The notes under the pieces are model-generated. The model was not told the DNA's origin and made no database searches. It was given only the letters and a program-made list of their open reading frames with translations. From positions 1 through 64,000 of the forward strand of contig VTPC01008130.1 of the NCBI GenBank assembly GCA_011009095.1: DNA of 64,000 bases. The letters are read 5' to 3'. The position numbers and the translations under genes were made by a program. Every line of letters starts with the position of its first letter. The first letter of the stretch is position 1. This DNA comes from Ignelater luminosus. Its lineage: Eukaryota > Arthropoda > Insecta > Coleoptera > Elateridae. This document shows, piece after piece, positions 59,001-64,000 of the stretch.

Positions 59001-60516
59001 TAAAATTTCAAAAAGTAGAAAATTTACTTCAAAAGAAATTTTTCAAACTTGGGATCGAATTAAATTAAAAAGAATTTTTATTTTTTCTAGGATAAAAGCG
59101 TAATATTTCAATCAATTTTTAATATGACAAGAGTAAACTGTGTGGCTTAAAACTTATCACTTTAACAATACAGAATAATTTGATGATCCATTGAAGCGGC
59201 TACAAAAAACACATATTTTACACCAAATATTTATAAGTGAGAAACTGATGAAAATAAAATGAGAAAATTGAATTACACGCCACTCACCATCTGTAGCCGG
59301 CAAAAACATGCAAAAACAGATAAAAACATATTAATAATTTGATAAAAGTTAATTTTTGAAAGTAATTTTCAAATTAATTAACATTATTAAAGCATAATGG
59401 AATGTTTGAAAACCTGAATGTCGACAATAACAAGAAAATGTAAAAAAAGTGGAACATCTTTTACCTTTTCTTTCAGCCAAACGGAATGTGGACGAGATTG
59501 TGCAATCTTCCTTTTCAATTCAATATCCTGAATGACAGCTTTTTCTTCTGTATCAACCAATAACATACGGCCAGGCTTCAAACGACTTTTTAGTATAACT
59601 TGTGAAGGTTCAACATCATAAACACCAACCTAAGAAATGTTAGTTAATAAGAGTATTTCATTATTATGAAAGCAACTCACTTCACTAGCCATAACTAAGA
59701 CATTTTCCTTGGTAATATAAAATCGGGAAGGTCTTAAGCCATTACGATCTAATATGGCACCAATATAACGTCCATCAGTAAAAGAAATAAGAGCTGGACC
59801 ATCCCAAGGTTCCATGATGCAGGCTGCCCAATGGTAATAGTCTCGTTTTTCATCACTCATGGTAATATCATTATGCCAAGCTTCAGGAACCATTGTCATT
59901 ACAGCCTAAACAATAAAAATTAATTTTCTGCTATTACCAAAATCCTTGAATTTTAGAAATAACACATACTTCTGGAAGAGACCGTTTTCCTGCATGGACA
60001 AGAAATTCAAGTACACAATCAGCAGATCCACTATCAGATAAATTTGGTTCTACTACTGGATACAACTGTTGCAATTTTTCTCCAAAATCATCATTTTTCA
60101 TGACACCTTCACGTGCTTTCATGTAATTAACATTACCACGAAGAGTATTAATTTCGCCATTGTGAGCAAGCATTCTATAATAAGCATAATGATCAATAAA
60201 CTCAAATTTCAGTTACAAAAATTAATAAATACCTCAATGGATGTGCTCTTTCCCAACTTGGGAAAGTATTAGTGGAAAATCTTGTGTGGACTAAAGCTAA
60301 ATAGGTATCATATAGAGGATCAGCCAAATCAGGGAAGTAAGTCCATAACTGATCCGATGTTAATTGACCTTTATATACAATAATGCGTCGACTTAATGAA
60401 CAGATGTAAAAGCGTCGTCCTGGAGCTGGAATAATATGACTTGCTCTTTTGCGGAGCACAAAAAAGCTTGTGTCCAGATGTTCATCTTTGATGTTATTTG
60501 AAGCAGCAACAAACAC
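47060..60516 (-). CDS. GOGAT: NAD(P)H-dependent glutamate synthase (GOGAT), 23 exons, 5' end outside window
   Basis: Minus-strand exons: 60516-60233, 60174-59970, 59905-59681, 59629-59465, 58547-58393, 52867-52666, 52602-52344, 52286-51936, 51760-51579, 51518-51282, 51221-51028, 50975-50804, 50745-50529, 50418-50183, 50112-49808, 49746-49610, 49555-49316, 49248-48841, 48781-48464, 48407-47988, 47934-47654, 47591-47276, 47220-47060. They give 1889 residues in unbroken frame of an expected 2050-2100; the start and the N-terminal Cys nucleophile are missing. Seen in order: glutaminase domain tail ([30 protein letters not shown]), central domain, FMN barrel ([15 protein letters not shown]) with 3Fe-4S Cys in [15 protein letters not shown], the GXGXG helix domain, then the fused small subunit with 4Fe-4S motifs ([18 protein letters not shown]), FAD site [15 protein letters not shown] and NAD(P)H site [12 protein letters not shown]. 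It makes two glutamates from glutamine and 2-oxoglutarate. No disabling change seen. The 5.5-kb intron 52868-58392 is packed with transposons. Confidence 0.96.
52997..53229. mobile_element. hAT-type MITE in a GOGAT intron
   Basis: Ends CAGTAGCGCATCCA and (reverse complement) CAGGTGCACCCAGGGGGC; flanking octamers TGGACAAT and TGGGCAAT match at 7 of 8, the duplication size of hAT elements. A run of seven G at 53022-53028 pairs with the right-hand CCCCC. Non-coding, 233 bp. Confidence 0.65.
54333..54457. mobile_element. MITE copy, GGCAGCAATT family (3 of 3)
   Basis: TCCAGGAACAGTCAGCGATT at left; right end in reverse complement TCTAGGAACAGGCAGCAATT. TA follows the right end. The body shares TTTTTCAACCACTTACGATA-like and GAGCTTTTTCAGTGACAGCA strings with 41742-41873. 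It sits inside the hAT element. Confidence 0.8.
54911..56600 (+). pseudogene. Multicopy insect repeat protein, function unknown, broken
   Basis: First exon from ATG 54911: [20 protein letters not shown], with Cys pairs ([11 protein letters not shown]) suggesting a metal-binding N terminus; a likely intron follows, then [32 protein letters not shown], a Ser/Pro-rich linker ([16 protein letters not shown]), [20 protein letters not shown], the gap, then [107 protein letters not shown] recognise this layout as a protein repeated many times in insect and some other invertebrate genomes, normally left uncharacterised. The reading frame is interrupted in a few places and by the gap. CxxC pairs and HxHLD/HQD blocks could be metal or catalytic sites, but that is inference. 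Confidence 0.7.
55674..55773. other. Assembly gap (100 N)
   Basis: Exactly 100 unspecified bases, the usual placeholder for a gap of unknown size, so the true length of this part of the transposon is not known. Confidence 0.99.
57419..57766. mobile_element. Inverted-repeat element, TTTTATCTACGA ends
   Basis: TTTATCTACGACTCTTC at left and (reverse complement) TTTTATCTACGATTCTAAC at right lie about 330 bp apart. Inside, ATTTGGACATCG(T/C)C occurs twice (about 57603 and 57700). Lies in the large GOGAT intron. Confidence 0.5.
57786..57878. repeat. Foldback hairpin with GAGTGTGTAAA arms
   Basis: CATAATGGGTATTATTCACTC and GAGGATGAA...AATAATAACCTACATTATG pair around TTTACACACTCGCC/GGGCTCGTGTGTAAA. 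Nearly complete foldback of about 93 bases. Its core resembles the one at 27143-27234. Confidence 0.65.
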
Positions 60517-62073
60517 CTAAAACAAGTTGTTAGCTTAGTAGCAATTTCAAAGAAATATAGGTAATAGTAGAATGTTACTTTAAATGCAATTATTCTAAGC
60601 AGTGACATGACTGGCAGTGATGCAAAACATAATTATCTTCTTCTTTGCATTTGAATGTTTATAGCAAAAAAAAGCAATAGAGGATTAAAAGTAAATAAAA
60701 CTTGTGTTTATTCTAATATACACTGCTCAAAGTTTCAAATGGGACATTGTAATACTTAGACAACGTAATTAAAAGGAGTATTTGTAAGATTTTGTAAACG
60801 TAAACGTAAAAATGCCTACACGAATTAATTTCTCTTTGTTTTATAGTCAAAAACTGCTATCAGTTGACATCGGCAACCATAGTTATTAAAGCTTACACTT
60901 TCTTAAGCATATACTATAGTTTCAAGTGGATATGACATTTAACAAAAGCACTGTATGCAAAGTTTTCTGAGAAATTTCATGTTTTGAAATCACAAATTTA
61001 TTTCAATCCCTTTGTTCAAACATTTAATCAAGTATTAGCTAAAGGGTCATGTTCCATGAAGAAAATCTGTGATATCATTACATGCTTAAATTTGATTTAG
61101 AAATTATGGAAGGGGAATCCCCCCTTATTATTTAAATTATGCTAGACAAAAATAGTACTGATTACAATTGTGTACATTTATATACTTCATAAACAATCTT
61201 AATAAAATACTACTTGAGAATTTTAAGTCTGTCATTGTAGACCCAAAGTTCTGTATAAACCATACATGCATGACAGGGAATTCCTTAATTACAAATCTTA
61301 AATTCTATATTAAAAAATAAAATCAAAAAATACATGTAATTATAACTAAAAACTGAATTTTATCAATCTGTTAGCACAAATATAATTTTATGTAATATGG
61401 GTAATTCCTGTGGTTACATCATGTGGTCAATCTATGGGACACTGTATAATGCTGATATGTCTTACAATTAAAATGGGTATAGTAATTATTGTATTTTGAC
61501 CAAGATTAAAAATATTCTGGAGGTCAGCATAGTCTATAGTGAGTTAGACTGTTGGTCTAGTAAACAGGACAGCATTAGGTCTGTGGGTTAGAATACCACA
61601 CTTCCAAGTCTACGAATTGTATCTGCATAATGTGCATGTTAGATAGGGCTGTAGTCTATGATCCTGATAGTTAGTCCTCCATAATGTAAATAAAAAAATA
61701 ACCATGAGAAGATTTTTAAGGAATATTCTAAAAATATGCAATGTTTCCCAAAGTAAGCAAAGAACTAACAAAAAAAAGAAACTAATAGAAACTACCATCT
61801 TCTCTCAATCTCAAGACTCTGCATGTGTACAAATGCAAAGATTGACATCTGTTGTAGTATATTAGTGGCTATAATTTGACTGTGATTTGTTAGAATGCTG
61901 ATAACTATAAAATTTGAAATTATGCCAGATAGACATAATAGATAAATAAATAAACTTTCATTCTTAAAAGGAAAAGAATAGGAATAATGGCAACTCATAA
62001 CAATAGCAATGAATACTAATGGGCTGGTTTCCTCATTAAAAGATATAATGTTTTTTCATTAAAGAGAGATAAT

Positions 62074-62710
62074 GGGCGCGTTCAGAGCAGTAAACTGTTT
62101 AAACAGTTTATAAGTTTGAAAGTACTGAACGGATTCGTTTACTTCTAACAGTTGGCCAACATACTCAACATAAAATTTTTATGTTTACTGAACTAAACTG
62201 TGCAACACAAGCGTCACCTAACAAGGAACATCGTCAAGAGCACGCATATTTCCAATGTTCTAACTTCAATCTAGTATTTAAATTGGTTGTATTTACGCAA
62301 AATAAACAAGATGCCTAATGATAATACAATTCCAGCAACAAAAAAGGTTTTGCTATTAAATGATTTCATAATAGTTAACAATCGATTGATTCTACGAAAC
62401 GATAATTAAAATTGTAAGTTTTCCTGATTTGTAATTTCTTGGTCTCCATCCTAATTTCCGCTGAAATTATGATACAAATGACAGATTGTTTAAAATAAAA
62501 TTATTCAATATTATTTGCGGAGAAGTTACAACAGAAGTGTACTTTAAAAATACACAATAATTTAATATAAGTAACCTCAAACCGTTGATTGTAGCTCAAA
62601 CATACCGTTGAGACAACGTGGCGTTCAGTGTCTAGCATAGAGTTGACTGCAAACGTAAACAAAACATAGTTTACCAATTAGCTAAACAGTTTAGTACTCT
62701 GAACGCGCCC
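62074..62710. mobile_element. Inverted-repeat element with GGGCGCGTTCAGAG ends and AAT duplication
   Basis: Left GGGCGCGTTCAGAGCAGTAA and right (reverse complement) GGGCGCGTTCAGAGTACTAA, both continuing ACTGTTTA. AAT flanks both sides (62071-62073, 62711-62713). GGG-starting ends plus a 3-bp duplication would fit PIF/Harbinger, though AAT is not its usual TWA target. 637 bp, non-coding. Confidence 0.75.
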
Positions 62711-63641
62711 AATATGTGTTGTATTAGCAACATTATCGATAGTATTTCATATAAAAACTATACATAACGTTTTTTAATTAATGATTATAGATTCAGTCTA
62801 CTCCTTTTCTAGGTCTGTAAGTCCCACTCAATCCTAGTCAACATAGAAAAACTCCCATTCAGATCTTAAATCAGTTAAGAGAAGGTCTTTCTTGAGCTTC
62901 AAACTAGTCACAGGAGGAAGGGGCTTTTTCAGATTCCAAAACCAATATGGAGTTTTCAAGCTTAACCAAAACCTGAGAATTCTCAAAACCTTCATTTTAT
63001 GTATTTGAAAACCAGCCCATTCTTACATTATGATTTACAATCTTAAAACAGTGTCGAGAGAAGAGTTTTCCACTTTAGAAAATATTACTATTTCATATTG
63101 ATATAATCTGCACAATTTGATAAACATGCATCTCAGCTAATTTCTGATAAGAAGATACATGAAGCATTAAGTGAACAAAGCTGGTGAACTTTATAAGACG
63201 ACAAATTGTGAGGCGTTTTCCAACTTCTTAAGGGGAATAGCATCTGTAGGCATAAAAAAGGTCTACAAATATAAATAATTAGCCAAATAGGCCAACAATG
63301 GTTGTAACAGCTTTTGTGAAAGTATTTGAAGTAATTCTGAAAATAAGACTTCTAGAATATAAAAAAGAAAGTCTGCAAATACCTTCAAAGCAGTTTATCA
63401 TACAGTAGTTGACAAAATAATGGTTTTGACAGTGTTTCTAAATTTATGAAGTCATTAGTCAAATACTTGGAATCCAAGATAAAGTTTTGTAAATCTTTGT
63501 TAGTTGCTAGACCAGCACGATACCAGTATTTATGCATGGATGTTGTAGTAAAAACTATTAGTTACAAATGGTGTACACACAAAGGCTCCTGAGACAAGTA
63601 TTTTTCTAATTTGCTTAAATAATGTTTCTATGGATAATTTA

Positions 63642-63872
63642 GGGGTTATTCACATATGATGATGAGCCTGTATGCAACCCATTAAACATTTCATGACCAC
63701 CCCAGCAAAATTTTAAATAAAATAAAAATATTGATCCATTTAGCCTGCTGTACTCTAAATTGTCATGTTAGTCATAAATGTCATTACATTTATTTATGTA
63801 TTGACCTATGGAAATGTTATTTGGGTTGCATAAAAACAGTCACGTAGGCTCATCATTATATATGAATAACCC
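63642..63872. mobile_element. MITE with GGGTTATTCA ends
   Basis: GGGGTTATTCACATATGATG and (reverse complement of right) AGGGTTATTCATATATAATG, both continuing ATGAGCCT, form about 30-bp inverted ends; ATGCAACCCA near the left end has an inverted match near the right. About 230 bp, non-coding. Confidence 0.7.
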
Positions 63873-64000
63873 TATACAGGTAACTGTTACTGACAATGTT
63901 AATCAGAAAATATAAAAAATTGGGGATTCCCATTGAAATTTTCAAAACTACCCCTTATTCCACCTCCAAGTGAGGGTGGGGGGTGTATTTCACAACTTTT

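Larger units (their letters stand above)
60517..64000. other. 5' intron or flank of GOGAT
   Basis: The acceptor at 60517-60518 (TTGTTTTAG on the minus strand) shows that the GOGAT transcript comes from further right. No exon matching the N-terminal glutaminase (CGVGF block) is visible up to 64000. Two MITEs are listed separately. Remaining open frames look random. Confidence 0.5.

Noticed and set aside
59288-59290. Possible 3-base microexon (ATG) of GOGAT between CTACAG and GTGAGT on the minus strand
   Set aside because: Splice signals are good, but joining exon 59465-59629 directly to 58393-58547 already gives the expected [15 protein letters not shown] sequence; an added Met has no support without RNA data.

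Overview
The window looks like a piece of an AT-rich, transposon-laden insect nuclear genome. Genes have many short introns with GT..AG ends, the proteins are closest to arthropod orthologues known to me, and non-coding DNA is full of Tc1/mariner, piggyBac, hAT, Helitron and LINE debris. A beetle would fit, but I cannot prove the order from sequence alone. No bacterial-style operons, CRISPR arrays or recognisable rRNA/tRNA genes were seen.

Layout. (1) 1-2017: AT-rich intergenic DNA ending in the Cdc42 5' region. (2) 2018-2793 (+): complete Cdc42 small GTPase in four exons. (3) 4709-7122: a full-length but damaged Tc1/mariner-type transposon with 37-bp inverted ends, followed by a reversed fragment of its own end. 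(4) 7125-17800: gene-poor desert with decayed transposase genes (piggyBac on the minus strand; two mariner-type remnants; one unidentified decayed ORF) and small inverted-repeat elements. (5) 17816-20152 (-): complete RBM45-type RNA-binding protein gene in eight exons. (6) 20400-27250: transposon block, a LINE whose tail appears split by about 4.5 kb of younger DNA containing a Helitron, a degenerate tandem repeat and a GC-rich island. (7) 28523-29297 (+): SH3BGR-like protein, three exons. (8) 29916-35853 (+): mitochondrial ABC transporter ABCB7/Atm1, ten exons. (9) 39019-41127 (+): lebercilin (LCA5)-like ciliary coiled-coil protein, five exons, one with an apparent GC-AG intron. (10) 41130-47059: intergenic DNA with nested inverted-repeat elements. 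(11) 47060-60516 (-): 23 exons of NAD(P)H glutamate synthase (GOGAT); the N-terminal exon(s) with the catalytic Cys lie beyond the window. A 5.5-kb intron of this gene holds a hAT element with a perfect 8-bp target duplication, itself containing a second coding transposon and a MITE. (12) 60517-64000: 5' intron/flank of GOGAT with two more MITEs.

The genes are unrelated housekeeping functions (cell polarity, RNA binding, redox-like adaptor, Fe-S export from mitochondria, cilia, ammonia assimilation); I see no evidence that they work as a unit. The most notable structures are a 58-bp perfect palindrome flanked by exact 8-bp direct repeats inside an RBM45 intron, the three-level transposon nest in GOGAT, and an unidentified coding transposon family at 54618-56856.
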